A DNA stretch of 64,000 nt from Thermaerobacter sp. FW80 (GTDB lineage: Bacteria > Bacillota > Sulfobacillia > Thermaerobacterales > Thermaerobacteraceae). Each line of letters opens with the position of its first letter. Within the stretch, counting starts at the first letter, position 1. The stretch lies in contig NZ_CP037895.1 in NCBI RefSeq assembly GCF_004634385.1, positions 310,001 through 374,000 on the forward strand. The letters are read 5' to 3'. The position numbers and the translations under genes were made by a program. The notes under the pieces are model-generated. The model worked only from the letters and a program-made list of their open reading frames with translations, made no database searches and was not told the origin of the DNA. Positions 34,513 through 44,110 of the stretch are shown here, one piece after another.

Positions 34513-34552
34513 CGACCCAACAGAGGCTTCAGACTGTGAAGAAGGGGTAGCC

Positions 34553-35908
34553 ATGGAAAAGCCGCTGTACGCTGTCATTGCCGATGATCTAACGGGAGCG
34601 GGCGACACTGGCGTTCAATTTGCCCGCGCTGGGTTGCGCACCCGCGCGTTAATCGGAACCTGGTCGGTACATGCGGTTCAAGGAGCGGACGTCGTTGTTA
34701 TCAATACGGAGAGCCGAGCGCTAGAACCAGAGGAAGCCTATGAACGGATTGCCCGCACCGCCGCGGAGCTCCGAGCAGCCGGCGCGATCCCAATCTATAA
34801 GAAGATTGATTCCACGATGCGGGGACCCGTGGGCGCAGAACTCGACGCACTGCTGGATATGTTCGGACTGGACATGGCTATCGTGTGCCCCGCCTTCCCC
34901 GACAACGGCCGCATCCTGATAGGAGGGTACTTGCTCGTAAGCGGTCAGCCCGTTGCCCGGACAGCCATCGGTCGTGACCCTGTCGCGCCGGTCAGGGAAA
35001 GCCACGTGCCGACGTTGCTCGCCTCTCAAACGCGGCGTTCCGTGCGCCATATCGGCCTGCAGGTTGTCGAAGCAGGGGCCGAACGTTTGTGCACTGCCTT
35101 GGGCGCTGCACGCCAGCCTGGAGGTAGCGTGGTGGTCATCGACGCCGTTAGCGACGGGGACTTGGAGGTTATCGTCGAAGCAGCTTCTATGGTGGAAAGC
35201 GGGTCGTTTGTGACCCATGCCGGCTCCGTTGTAAACGGACGGAAGGGTGGGGTCGTGCTGGTTGGCTCGGCGGGCCTGGCACGCCCGTTGGCTCGTCGTC
35301 TGACGGCCGGTCTTCGGCGGCATCCTGGAACGAGTCGGGAAGCTCGGCGCATTGTGTTGGTGGTGGTCGGGTCGGTAAACCCTGTCTCGCGAGAACAGCT
35401 GGCCTGGCTGACCTCCCAGCAGGACACCCTGGTCGTGCACCTGGACGTAAACGCCGCTCTGCAGGGGGGAGACGCATGGCAGCAGGCAAAGCACTCGGTA
35501 CGGCAAGTGGTCGGGCGGGCTGCGACCGAAGGCCGTGTGTTAGTGTTGACCACCCGCGGTGACCCCGCGGACGTTGAAGCCGCGCGCCGTGCTGGCTCGG
35601 CGCACAGCCTGGGCGCAGTGGAAGTAGCTAGGCGTATTGCCGAAGCACTGGCTGAGGTTGCGGCAGGAGCTCTGGATCGGCTGAAGGTGGCTGGAGTCGT
35701 TCTCACCGGTGGCGACACGGCCCGGGCGCTTCTGGACCGCCTTGGGGCAGCTGGCATCGACCTGATTTCGGAGGTTCAACCCGGCATCCCGGCTGGCACG
35801 CTCAATAGCGGCCGGCGGCCCGGGTTGTGGGTAATAACTAAAGCGGGTGGCTTTGGAAGCCGGGAGGCTTTGGCCCTGGCAGTGGAGTATCTCTTGCGTC
35901 TTCCGTGA
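34553..35908 (+). CDS. dtnK: Four-carbon acid sugar kinase (DUF1537)
   Basis: A 451-residue DUF1537 kinase, of the type shown to phosphorylate D-threonate or D-erythronate. The N-terminal substrate domain starts with YAVIADDLTGAGDTGVQFAR and has IPIYKKIDSTMRGPVGAELD; the C-terminal nucleotide domain has VLTGGDTARALLDRLGAAGI and PGLWVITKAGGFGSREALAL. It follows kdgT by 40 bp, and its stop overlaps the GTG start of the dehydrogenase. The symbol is by analogy; D-threonate is the likeliest substrate because the partner is a PdxA2, but erythronate or other acids are possible. Confidence 0.9.
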   Translation: MEKPLYAVIADDLTGAGDTGVQFARAGLRTRALIGTWSVHAVQGADVVVINTESRALEPEEAYERIARTAAELRAAGAIPIYKKIDSTMRGPVGAELDALLDMFGLDMAIVCPAFPDNGRILIGGYLLVSGQPVARTAIGRDPVAPVRESHVPTLLASQTRRSVRHIGLQVVEAGAERLCTALGAARQPGGSVVVIDAVSDGDLEVIVEAASMVESGSFVTHAGSVVNGRKGGVVLVGSAGLARPLARRLTAGLRRHPGTSREARRIVLVVVGSVNPVSREQLAWLTSQQDTLVVHLDVNAALQGGDAWQQAKHSVRQVVGRAATEGRVLVLTTRGDPADVEAARRAGSAHSLGAVEVARRIAEALAEVAAGALDRLKVAGVVLTGGDTARALLDRLGAAGIDLISEVQPGIPAGTLNSGRRPGLWVITKAGGFGSREALALAVEYLLRLP

Positions 35909-36987
35909 CGACCTTCCACCGCGTGGTGTGGGGGGATGCAACCTTGGTGGACAACCGTCCCATTCTGGCCATTACCATGGGCGATGCGGCCGGCATCGGG
36001 CCTGAGATCATCGTTAAGGCGCTCGCTCGGCCGCAGGTACAGGCATTGTGTCGCCCCCTTGTAATCGGCGACGTCGGTATCATCGAGGACCACCTGCGGT
36101 ACTGGAGGGGTAAGGAGAGTGTTGGGCGACCCTCCATTCATGCCACCGCTACCCCCGAGGAGGCAGAGTGGCGTCCTGAGGTCATTAACGTGTTGCAGCC
36201 GGGGCCTCCATTGGGCCGTATTGAACCCGGGAAGCTGTCCCCGGTGGCTGGCCGAGGAGCCGTGAGTTACGTGAAAGCCGCCGTCTCGCTAGCAAAGGAG
36301 CGGCGGGTACAGGGCATTGTCACTGCACCGCTCAATAAAGAGGCCATGCACCGGGCAGGCTTCCACTATCCTGGCCATACAGAACTCCTGGCCAAGGAGT
36401 TTGGGGTGGCGCGCTACTCGTTGGTGTTGACCGCGCGGGGGTTGTTTGTCTTTCACGTAACCACTCACGTATCGCTGCGCCAGGCAATTGATCTTATCAC
36501 GAAGGAGCGAGTGCTTGATCAGATTCGCCTTGCCCACCTATTGGCTGTTGCGCTAGGACAGGCAAGTGAGGTCATTGCGGTAGCAGGCCTCAACCCCCAC
36601 GCCGGTGAGGGCGGGCTCTTCGGCACTGAGGAGCGGGACATCATCAGGCCAGCCGTGGCGGCAGCTTTGGAGGAGGGCATCCCCGTGGAGGGCCCTCTGC
36701 CGGCGGACGTGGTCTTTCCTAAGGCTGCAGCGGGTAGGTACCGGTTTGTAGTAGCGATGTATCACGACCAGGGACATGCTGTTTTCAAGAGCCTTTTCTT
36801 CAACGAGGGTGTCAATATCACGGTTGGTCTACCCGTGATCCGGACTTCCGTGGACCACGGCACGGCGTTCGACATCGCGGGCAAAGGTGTCGCCCGCGAG
36901 GACAGCCTGGTGCACGCCGTCGAGCTGGCCGCCCGCCTTGGCCCCAAGTGGAAGCAGATCTGGCATCAGGTGCAGTCCCTCGTTTAG
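35905..36987 (+). CDS. pdxA2: PdxA2-type 4-phospho-D-threonate dehydrogenase
   Basis: A 360-residue PdxA-family oxidoreductase. The motifs are [40 protein letters not shown] (metal His), [37 protein letters not shown] (metal His) and [20 protein letters not shown]. With DUF1537 kinases, PdxA2 enzymes oxidise and decarboxylate phospho-threonate to dihydroxyacetone phosphate. True PdxA for vitamin B6 is very similar, but the operon with kdgT and dtnK favours the catabolic role. GTG 35905 overlaps the kinase stop. Confidence 0.9.
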   Translation: MTTFHRVVWGDATLVDNRPILAITMGDAAGIGPEIIVKALARPQVQALCRPLVIGDVGIIEDHLRYWRGKESVGRPSIHATATPEEAEWRPEVINVLQPGPPLGRIEPGKLSPVAGRGAVSYVKAAVSLAKERRVQGIVTAPLNKEAMHRAGFHYPGHTELLAKEFGVARYSLVLTARGLFVFHVTTHVSLRQAIDLITKERVLDQIRLAHLLAVALGQASEVIAVAGLNPHAGEGGLFGTEERDIIRPAVAAALEEGIPVEGPLPADVVFPKAAAGRYRFVVAMYHDQGHAVFKSLFFNEGVNITVGLPVIRTSVDHGTAFDIAGKGVAREDSLVHAVELAARLGPKWKQIWHQVQSLV

Positions 36988-37134
36988 GGTGCCGACGGCC
37001 GCTTACGTGAAGTTGGTCCGGTTTCGTGGAGAGGGCTAAGGGCGTACAGCGCCACCCCTTCCTCGTATAGCCATCGCTTTCAGTCCGTGCTAGGGAAGAT
37101 CCGCATAGGCAGTCGGGGTCAAGCGGCCCATCAC

Positions 37135-37690
37135 TAAGGGGCCGTAGAAGAGCCGGACGACCCCGCCCGATGTCGCTCGGCCCGGACAGGGCCAGGCCCT
37201 CGCCCATCTTGTAGTGCCCGGCCTTCTCCAGTTCCACTCCCAGCGCACCGGCCATGGCGCTCATGGGATGACCGGCGTTGGGACTTGCCGTCTTGCCGGC
37301 GTCTTGCCGCCAGATGCCGAAAGCTCCCCGTGCATCCTCGCCGAGGCAGGCGGCCGCGAGTACCAGCAGGGCCGCGGCCAGCCGTGCGGGGATCAGGTTG
37401 GCCGCGTCGTCGGCTCGGGCCGGCGCCTTGCCCAGCCACTCGCGGGTCGGACCACGGTAGCCCAGCATGGCGTCGGCGGTGTTGAGGAACCGGTACGCCA
37501 GCGCCCCGGGTAGGCCCGCGAGGACGAAGTAGAAGAACGGTGCGACCACGCTGTCCGACGCGGTCTCGGCTAGGGACTCGATCGTCGCTGCCGCCATTCG
37601 GGGAGCATCCAAGCCGCGGGTGTCACGGCTCACCAGGTAGTACCACGCCAGGTACCGGGCCTGGTGCACGTCGCCCCACGGCGCGGCCGA
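37135..37690 (-). pseudogene. cbiB: CbiB/CobD adenosylcobinamide-phosphate synthase, internal-C-terminal fragment
   Basis: The minus strand encodes [20 protein letters not shown], then [59 protein letters not shown] and [20 protein letters not shown]. These are the characteristic blocks of CbiB (RDT, E(N/T)xSDxVVAP, NTxDxMxGY, DDxxNxxPAR, SPNAGxP). The N-terminal ~120 residues are absent and the fragment abuts an alkaline phosphatase remnant. It belongs with the cobS fragment to a former cobalamin locus. Confidence 0.85.
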
Positions 37691-37719
37691 TGACGACCCC
37701 GGCAGGACAGGGCTTCTGT

Positions 37720-37885
37720 GCCATGGCGGCGGGGAACGAGTCACACCGCCATGGCGGTGCCCTTGCTGGCCTCCGGTCCAGGCGCCACGGCCGTGCACGG
37801 CCTGCTTGACAACACGGACATCGCCCGCTTGATCGTGCAGGCCTTTGGATGGGACGAACCGGCGCGCCATCGCAGCGCTCGCTGA
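37720..37885 (+). pseudogene. Alkaline phosphatase, C-terminal fragment
   Basis: The frame [20 protein letters not shown] then [18 protein letters not shown] and a stop matches the extreme C-terminus of alkaline phosphatases, including the His-Thr of the zinc-binding HT motif and the DNT-IA end. At most 50 of about 450 residues are left. The upstream border runs directly into the cbiB fragment on the other strand, so the two remnants were joined by a deletion. The motif element at 37853 lies in the tail. Confidence 0.72.
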
Positions 37886-37937
37886 ACTGCAGAGTCCCCA
37901 CCATCCGTGGCATCATGGAGGTAACGGCTGCTGCGAG

Positions 37938-38345
37938 GTGAGCCCGTTGGATCGCAGCCAGGATTGGTGGGATGAGGCCCTCGGCGACCTCGCCCACGCC
38001 GAGAGCGACCTGGAACGGGGCTTTTATAATTGGGCCTGCTTTTCGGCCCAACAGGCTGCCGAGAAGGCGGTCAAGGCCGTCTGCCAGAGGTTTGGCGCCG
38101 AGGCGTGGGGTCATTCCGTCCATGCCCTTCTCGACGCCCTCGCGGAGCGGATCCCCGTTCCTGCGGACCTCCGCGATCGTGCCCTGGAGCTCGACAAGGC
38201 GTACATCCCCACGCGATACCCCGATGCCCACCCCACGGGAGCGCCCAGGCGGTTGTACACCGCGTCCGAGGCGAGGAGGATGCTGGGCCATGCGAAAGCC
38301 ATCCTCGACTTCTGTGCGCGTTATCTTCCCGGCCCTGAGTCGTGA
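37938..38345 (+). CDS. HEPN-domain protein, putative toxin of a HEPN/MNT pair
   Basis: A 135-residue HEPN protein: SQDWWDEALGDLAHAESDLE, NWACFSAQQAAEKAVKAVCQ, RFGAEAWGHSVHALLDALAE, and TASEARRMLGHAKAILDFCA. The QQAAEKAVKA helix and GHS(V/L)-LL block are typical of the group. The Arg...His pair of HEPN RNases may be RFGAEAWGH, with 7 residues between, slightly more than the RX4-6H rule. Start GTG 37938, or TTG 37947 with GAGGTGA upstream. It overlaps the nucleotidyltransferase gene by 56 bp. In studied pairs the MNT protein AMPylates and silences the HEPN RNase. Confidence 0.88.
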   Translation: MSPLDRSQDWWDEALGDLAHAESDLERGFYNWACFSAQQAAEKAVKAVCQRFGAEAWGHSVHALLDALAERIPVPADLRDRALELDKAYIPTRYPDAHPTGAPRRLYTASEARRMLGHAKAILDFCARYLPGPES

Positions 38346-38682
38346 AGAGGTCATCCAGCGCATCCGGGACGCGTTGCCCAAGCTCGCGGACCAGCTGCCC
38401 CTTCGGGAGGTCACGCTCTTCGGCTCGTACGCGAGGGGCCGGTTCACGGCGTACAGCGACATCGACCTGCTGGTGATCTACGACGACCCGCCCGTTCCCG
38501 ACGCCTTCCAACGGGTGCGGCGGACCATCCCCCTCCGCGCGCTCGAACCCCACGTCTACACCGTGTCGGAGGCGGCATCCGTCGCATCGGTCCTGGGACG
38601 CATGACGCGGGACGGCGTGGTGCTCCTCGACGCCTCCCGCTCCCGCGCCAGCGGGGGTAGGGTCGAGCGGGCCAGGGTCTGA
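38290..38682 (+). CDS. MNT-type minimal nucleotidyltransferase, putative antitoxin
   Basis: A 130-residue protein with the pol-beta-type signature LFGSYARGRFTAYSDIDLLV (GSxARG then SDID, whose Asp residues bind Mg and ATP). ATG 38290 has AGGAGG 12 bases upstream; GTG 38314 is an alternative. The gene overlaps the HEPN gene at its start and the convergent prpB gene by 127 bp at its end, so the last 42 codons are antisense to the prpB C-terminus. The partner order HEPN then MNT is common for HepT/MntA-like systems. Confidence 0.88.
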   Translation: MRKPSSTSVRVIFPALSREEVIQRIRDALPKLADQLPLREVTLFGSYARGRFTAYSDIDLLVIYDDPPVPDAFQRVRRTIPLRALEPHVYTVSEAASVASVLGRMTRDGVVLLDASRSRASGGRVERARV

Positions 38683-39551
38683 TCCAGCTCCTCGTAGGCG
38701 AAATAGCGGATCGTCTCGTAGAGCTCGGCCCGGTCCTGCATCTCGCCCAGGAGCTCGCGGGTCGAGCCGGTCTCTCGCAGATGGCGGTACAGCCGCTCCA
38801 CCGCCCGCGCCGCCACCCGCAGGGACGAGACCGGGAACAGGATGATGTCGTATCCCCAGGCCGCGAGATCCGCCGCGCTGTAGTAGGGTGTCTTGCCAAA
38901 CTCGGTCAGGTTGGCCAGGAGCGGCACGCCGGGCAACGCCTCCCGCACGGCGCGGAATTCGTCCTCCGTGGTCAGGGCCTCGGGGAAGATGGCGTCGGCT
39001 CCCGCCTCGACGTACCGGCGGGCCCGGGCGATGACGGCCTCGAGCCCCTCGACGCCGTGGGCGTCGGTGCGGGCGATGACGTACAGTGTCGGTGCGGTCT
39101 CCTTGAGTACCCGGATCTTCTGCACCATCTCATCCGCCGTGACCAGGCTCTTGCCGCTGAGGTGGCCGCACTTCTTAGGCATCTCCTGATCCTCGATCTG
39201 GACCCCCGCCACCCGCGCCTCCACCATCTCCCGGCCCGTGCGCGCCACGTTCAAGACCCCGCCGAACCCCGTGTCGATGTCGACGATCAGCGGAAGGTCC
39301 GTCGCCCGCACGATGTCGCGGGCTCGTTCGGCCAGCTCCTGGCTCGTGACCAGGCCCAGGTCCGGCAGCCCGCGGCTGGCGGTGTAGGCCGCGCCCGAGA
39401 GGTAGAGGGCCTCGAAGCCCACCCGCTGGGCGATGAGCGCCGAGAGGGCGTCGTGGGCGCCGGGCAGCACCACCGGTCCTCGCTTGACCAGTTGACGAAA
39501 CCGCTCGGCGAGCTCCCGCTGAGGGGACTCCTTCTGCAGCAGCCAGGCCAT
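38556..39551 (-). CDS. prpB: Methylisocitrate lyase (PEP mutase/isocitrate lyase family)
   Basis: Cleaves 2-methylisocitrate to pyruvate and succinate in propionate breakdown. The 331-residue protein has VVLPGAHDALSALIAQRVGF, LPLIVDIDTGFGGVLNVART (metal Asp), GVQIEDQEMPKKCGHLSGK with the KKCGH catalytic Cys, and VIARTDAHGVEGLEAVIARA. The last ~30 residues (after TLARSTLPPLARE) exceed the family length and are read through the antisense of the MNT gene, suggesting that the original stop was lost when the HEPN/MNT DNA arrived. ATG 39551; prpD and prpC lie upstream on the same strand. Confidence 0.94.
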   Translation of the reverse strand: MAWLLQKESPQRELAERFRQLVKRGPVVLPGAHDALSALIAQRVGFEALYLSGAAYTASRGLPDLGLVTSQELAERARDIVRATDLPLIVDIDTGFGGVLNVARTGREMVEARVAGVQIEDQEMPKKCGHLSGKSLVTADEMVQKIRVLKETAPTLYVIARTDAHGVEGLEAVIARARRYVEAGADAIFPEALTTEDEFRAVREALPGVPLLANLTEFGKTPYYSAADLAAWGYDIILFPVSSLRVAARAVERLYRHLRETGSTRELLGEMQDRAELYETIRYFAYEELDQTLARSTLPPLAREREASRSTTPSRVMRPRTDATDAASDTV

Positions 39552-40044
39552 CCGCTGAACCTCCCTCCATCCAGCCTCCGTCGCACCGGCTCGCGACGGC
39601 ACGGCGCGCTTGCTACTCCCGGTCGGACCGCGATCCAACCATCCGTTTGCACGACCTCACCTTTCCAGGATCGGACCCCGCGATGGGATGGGATCTCGCG
39701 ATCTACAGGATAGCCTCCGTCGGGTGAGCTCCCCACGGCCTCACGGTTGACCCCCGTCCCTGGCGACCGGCCGGCTCGGGAGACGAACCGGCCCGCCCAG
39801 GCGGGCAAAACCCCGGGCGGGCCGGTTCGTCCAGGTCAGGTCGGGCACCCGGCTTCCGTGCTGCGGAGACCCGCCGGCTCCCAGGCTCGGATGCCCACCA
39901 TTGGACCGTCCCGCGCCGACTGAGCGCCTCCGCTCTGCGTCCGGGTTGCGACCGGGAGGCGCCGCGGCGAAGGCCAGGTAGGCTGGGCGTCCCGTCTGCC
40001 CGGAACGTGCCGCCTCCCGCCGCGCGGCGTCCCGTCGCCGCCCG
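39552..40044. other. prpB-prpD gap
   Basis: About 490 bp without a supported gene. It contains the 17-bp stem described at 39782-39831 and otherwise GC-rich sequence with no conserved peptide. Confidence 0.5.
39782..39831. repeat. 17-bp stem-loop built from two inverted CCGGTTCGTC elements
   Basis: GACGAACCGGCCCGCCC pairs with GGGCGGGCCGGTTCGTC across a 16-base loop containing CAAAACCCC. It lies 214 bp after the prpD stop and 231 bp before the prpB start. No T-tract follows on either strand. Confidence 0.85.
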
Positions 40045-41511
40045 TCAGGGCCGGTGCAGCTCGTCCAGGAAGCGGTCCACCGCCATCTCCGGCAAGGCCG
40101 GGTCCTCCGCCAGCAGGTGGAACAGCCGCTCCGCCCGCTTGGCCGGGAAGACCTCCCGCAAGGCGCCCCGCACCTTCTCGTGCAGCAGCGGCAGGGCCTC
40201 ATCCCGCCGCCGGCGGTGGCCCAGCGGGTACTCCACCTCCACCCTCTCGGTGGCGGTGCCGTCGCGGAAGAACACCTGCACCGCGTTGGCGATGGAGCGC
40301 TTCTCCGGATCCAGGTAGTCGCGGCTGTACCGCTCGTTCTCCACCACCACCATCTTCTCCCGCAGCGCGTCGATGCGGGGATCGGAGGCGATGGGCTCCT
40401 CGTAGTGCTGGTAGGTCAGCTCCCCGTAGATCAGCGCCACCGCGGTCATGTACTGCAGGGAGTGGTCGCGATCGGCCGGGTTCGTCAGCGGGCCCTTCTT
40501 GTCGATGATACGGATGGCCGGCTCCTGGGTCTCGATGACGATCCGCTCGATCTCCTCGAGCCGGTCCTTGACCTGGGGATGGAGCTTCAGGGCGGCCTCC
40601 ACCGCCGTCTGGCCGTGGAACTCGGCGGGGTAGGCGATCTTGAAGAGCACGTTTTCCATGACGTAGGACCCCAGGGGGCGCGCCAGCACCACTTTCTCGC
40701 CGCGCAGGACCACGTCCTCGAAGCCCCAGCGGGGGGCGCTGAGGGCGGTGGGATAGCCCATCTCCCCCTTGACGGCGAAGAGGGCCAGGCGCACGGCGCG
40801 GCTCACCGCGTCGGCCGCCGCCCAGGACTTGCGCGAGCCCGTGTTGGGGAAGTGGCGATAGGTGCGCAGGGCGGCGCCGTCGATCCAGGCGTTGGAGAGG
40901 GCGTTGACCACCTCGTCCCGCCCGCCGCCCCAGAGGGCCGTCGCCACCGCCGCCGACGCGACCTTCACGAAGTGCACGTGGTCGAAGCCGAACCGGTTGA
41001 GGCTGTTCTCCAGCGAGAGGACGCCCTGGATCTCGTGGGCCTTGATGGCCATGGCCAGCACGTCGCGGACGGTGTAGGGCGCCTCGCCGCGGCTGCGCCG
41101 CAGGCGGCTGACGTGATCGGCCACGGCCAGGATGGCGCCCAGGTTGTCCGACGGGTGCCCCCACTCCTTGGCCAGGAAGGTGTCGTTGTAGTCCAGCCAG
41201 CGGATCAGGGCGGTGATGTTGAAGGCGCCCTCCACGGGATCCAGCACGTAGGGCGTGCCCGGCACCTTGACCCCATGGGGCACAATGGTGCCCGGCACCG
41301 TGGGGCCGAGCAGCTTCGTGCACTCGGGATAGGCCAGGGCGTAGAAGGCCGCCGCCAGCGAGTCCATCAGCACCCAGCGGGCGGTGCGATAGGCCAGCTC
41401 GCTGTCGATGGCCTGGTTCAGGACATAGTCGGCGATCTCCACCAGGACCCGGTCCGGTTCCTGGGGTCTCGTGGCCCCGCCGGCCGGGGCGCTTGCGTCG
41501 TGACTTGCCAT
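40045..41511 (-). CDS. prpD: 2-Methylcitrate dehydratase
   Basis: Dehydrates 2-methylcitrate to methylaconitate. The 488-residue MmgE/PrpD-family protein has [40 protein letters not shown] with [53 protein letters not shown] and [29 protein letters not shown] in adjacent parts, all characteristic of PrpD. Length fits the family. ATG 41511 is preceded by a short gap from prpC (205 bp). It belongs to the prpC-prpD-prpB group read leftwards. Confidence 0.96.
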   Translation of the reverse strand: MASHDASAPAGGATRPQEPDRVLVEIADYVLNQAIDSELAYRTARWVLMDSLAAAFYALAYPECTKLLGPTVPGTIVPHGVKVPGTPYVLDPVEGAFNITALIRWLDYNDTFLAKEWGHPSDNLGAILAVADHVSRLRRSRGEAPYTVRDVLAMAIKAHEIQGVLSLENSLNRFGFDHVHFVKVASAAVATALWGGGRDEVVNALSNAWIDGAALRTYRHFPNTGSRKSWAAADAVSRAVRLALFAVKGEMGYPTALSAPRWGFEDVVLRGEKVVLARPLGSYVMENVLFKIAYPAEFHGQTAVEAALKLHPQVKDRLEEIERIVIETQEPAIRIIDKKGPLTNPADRDHSLQYMTAVALIYGELTYQHYEEPIASDPRIDALREKMVVVENERYSRDYLDPEKRSIANAVQVFFRDGTATERVEVEYPLGHRRRRDEALPLLHEKVRGALREVFPAKRAERLFHLLAEDPALPEMAVDRFLDELHRP

Positions 41512-41716
41512 GGTGCCGTCCTGCGACCTCCCCTGCGATGATCGCCACGGGACTCAGCTGCCATCGCCACGGAATTCAACCCTATTCAACCGCCGCTGGT
41601 ACCGCCTTAGCGGCTCGGGCCATCGCCTTCACGGCCGTCGCCATGCAGGGGCACCCATGGCGCATCGCCGCCACAGGCGCCGCCCTGGCGGCCCGCCGCG
41701 GAATGGCCACGACCGC

Positions 41717-42835
41717 TCAGGCCTTGAGCCCCCGCGGCCCCAGGTAGCGCACCCGCGGCCGGTAGAGGCGGTTCTGGGCGTGCTGCTCCACCACGTGGGC
41801 CACGAGGCCCGCCGTCCGCGCGGCGAAGAAGATGGGCGTGTACAGCTCGATGGGGATGCCGAGCACGTAGTAGATCGGCGCGGCGTAGTAGTCCAGGTTC
41901 GGGTAGAGGCCCTTCTCCTCCCGCATGATGTCCTCGCCCCGCTGGCACATGGCGAGCCAGCGGCGGCCCTCCTCGTCGCCGCGTTCGTCCACCAGCCGGG
42001 CCAGGGTCTGCTTGAGGATCCAGGCCCGCGGGTCGAACTTGCGCATGTAGACCCGGTGTCCGAAGCCCATGATGCGCTCCCTGCGGGCCAGCTTCTCGCG
42101 GATCAGGCGGTCCAGGCCCTCCACGTCGCCGGCCTCCAGCATCATGTGGGCCACGGCCTCGTTGGCGCCGCCGTGCAGGGGCCCCTTCAAGGACGCCACC
42201 GCCCCGGTCAGGGCGCCGTACACGTCGGAGAGGGTCGACGCGATGACCCGGGCGGTGAAGGTGGAATTGGGCATCTCGTGCTCGCTGTAGGCGATGAGGG
42301 CCTGGTCGAAGGCCCGCGCCCCGGCGGGGTCCGGCCGCCGGCCGGTGATCATGTACACGAAGTTCTCGGCGAAGCCCAGCTGGGGGTCGGGAAGAACCGG
42401 CTCCCCGCCCTGGGCGATCCGGGTCAGGTTGGCGACGATGGTCGAAACCTGGCCCACCAGCCGCACGCCCTTGGCCCGCTCGGCCTCGGGGTCCGGCGAG
42501 TCCGCCTCGGGGTCGAACCCGGCCAGGGCGGAGACGGCGGTGCGCAGGCGGTCCATGGCGTGCATCGACGCCGGCAACTTGGCGAGGATCTCCCACACGG
42601 CCTGGGGAACCTCGGCGGCCAGGAGCTGCCGCTCCAGCTCCTTGCGCTCTTGGTCGCCGGGCAACCGCTCGTGGATCAGCAGGCCGAGCACGTCCACGTA
42701 GGTCTTCTGGGTGATGAGGTCGAGCAGGTTGTAGCCGCGGACCACGATCTCCTCGTTCTCCACGTCCAGGTAGGAGATGCGGGTCTCGGCGGCGATCACG
42801 CCCTCAAGACCGGGGCGATACTCCTGGTTCTCCAT
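41717..42835 (-). CDS. prpC: 2-Methylcitrate synthase / citrate synthase
   Basis: Condenses propionyl-CoA with oxaloacetate. The 372-residue citrate synthase-family protein has the first active-site His in SEHEMPNSTFTARV, the second region ASLKGPLHGGANEAV and MGFGHRVYMRKFDPRA, and the catalytic Asp in YPNLDYYAAPIYYVLGIP. Context with prpD and prpB favours 2-methylcitrate synthase; the fold alone does not exclude citrate synthase. ATG 42835 has AAAAGGGGTGG upstream. The gap 42836-43279 ahead of it has no supported gene and no clear promoter match. Confidence 0.95.
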   Translation of the reverse strand: MENQEYRPGLEGVIAAETRISYLDVENEEIVVRGYNLLDLITQKTYVDVLGLLIHERLPGDQERKELERQLLAAEVPQAVWEILAKLPASMHAMDRLRTAVSALAGFDPEADSPDPEAERAKGVRLVGQVSTIVANLTRIAQGGEPVLPDPQLGFAENFVYMITGRRPDPAGARAFDQALIAYSEHEMPNSTFTARVIASTLSDVYGALTGAVASLKGPLHGGANEAVAHMMLEAGDVEGLDRLIREKLARRERIMGFGHRVYMRKFDPRAWILKQTLARLVDERGDEEGRRWLAMCQRGEDIMREEKGLYPNLDYYAAPIYYVLGIPIELYTPIFFAARTAGLVAHVVEQHAQNRLYRPRVRYLGPRGLKA

Positions 42836-43279
42836 GACGCCACCCCTTTTGATCTGGTCGGGGTCCGGCCGAGGGGTTGGATTTCCCTGTACATGCCGGG
42901 CGTGTCACCCCTCACGGTCCCCTTGCCGTTCCTGCTGCGTCCCTCTCATTCGTACCCGACGGGAGGGCCGACCTCCTGCCGGGTCGCCGGCGGGGAACCG
43001 GGCGGGTCGGGGCGGCGTCCAAGGGGCGACGGTGCACCCGGCAAGGTTGGCAGGGAGGCGGCCAGGGCCACCGCCCGGCGCCCGCCGGCCGGTGGCTGCT
43101 GGGCCCTGCGTGCACCGTCCAGCACAAGCCCGGGGGTGATCCTGTTGCAACTGCCCGAGTCGGGCCTGCTTTTGCTACCTGAACAACGCACCTCGGGGGT
43201 CAAGGTCGCCGGCCGCAGCGGACGCCACACCAGGCGCCGGCCCGCATGCATCCCAGAGGGAGCAGCCGTTTTGTGCACC

Positions 43280-44110
43280 GTGGGACCGGGTTACAGCCGC
43301 CCTGTTACCCGGATCGCTGGCCGGCCGGCCGTAAGGTGCCGTAAGGCTGGGTGGCTCCTGGGCTGGCTGATGGTGTTGGCGGCGGTGTTGTTGGGACTGC
43401 CCAGCGGCCTCGCCCATGCGTCCACCGGTGGAGCGGATCAGGGCAAGTCGCCCGAGCGGACATCCCCGCAGCGGGCCGGTTCCCCCGACGAGCCCGTATC
43501 CCACTTGGTGGCCCCCGACGACGTGCAAGCAGCTGAGGCGTACTTGCGCCAGCGGTTCGCCGACCGGTTCGGCGGCCTCTACCTGTAGGATGCCGGCAAT
43601 GGCCAGTTCACCGTTGTTGTGGTGGTCACCCGACCCCTGGGGGCCGGCGGCGAGGAGGCCCTTCGCCAGCGCCTGGGCGGCAAGCCGCTGCGGTTCGTCG
43701 AGGGCCGATACACCCTGGCTGAACTCGAGCGGATCCAGGGGACGCTGACCCAGGCCATGCCCCGGCTGCAGGAGCAGGGAGTCCAGGTGGTCTGGAGCGG
43801 GGTCGACGTGCGGACCAACCGGGTCCGCCTGGGCGTCGCCAGCGACCTGGAACAAGCGCAGGCCGCCGTTCGGCATCTCCCCGGGGCGGAAGCCATCGTC
43901 GTGGTGGAGGCCGAGCCCGTGCAGCTCCTGGGTGCCGAGGGCGGCCCGGCCGTGACTCCGGCTCCCTCGCCGGCCGCTACCGTGGCGGACGGCGGGGCAG
44001 AACGGGACGCCGGTGCCGGCGGCGCCCCCGTCCGGCCCGGCGGGTGGTGGGCGGCTTTGCTCACAGCCCTCAGGCGTTGGTGGGCGGCCCTGGTCGCCGT
44101 GTTTCACTGA
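43280..44110 (+). pseudogene. Secreted protein gene interrupted by one in-frame TAG
   Basis: From about GTG 43280 the frame encodes a signal peptide (WLLGWLMVLAAVLLGLPSGL, cleavage near AHA) and a mature region ending VQAAEAYLRQRFADRFGGLY then Leu and TAG (43586-43588). The same frame continues DAGNGQFTVVVVVTRPLGAG, AELERIQGTLTQAMPRLQEQ, VRTNRVRLGVASDLEQAQAA to a stop at 44110. The join reads as one domain of the kind found in S1-protease propeptides and related secreted proteins. Either this is a nonsense mutation or the amber codon is read through. Function unknown. Confidence 0.65.
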
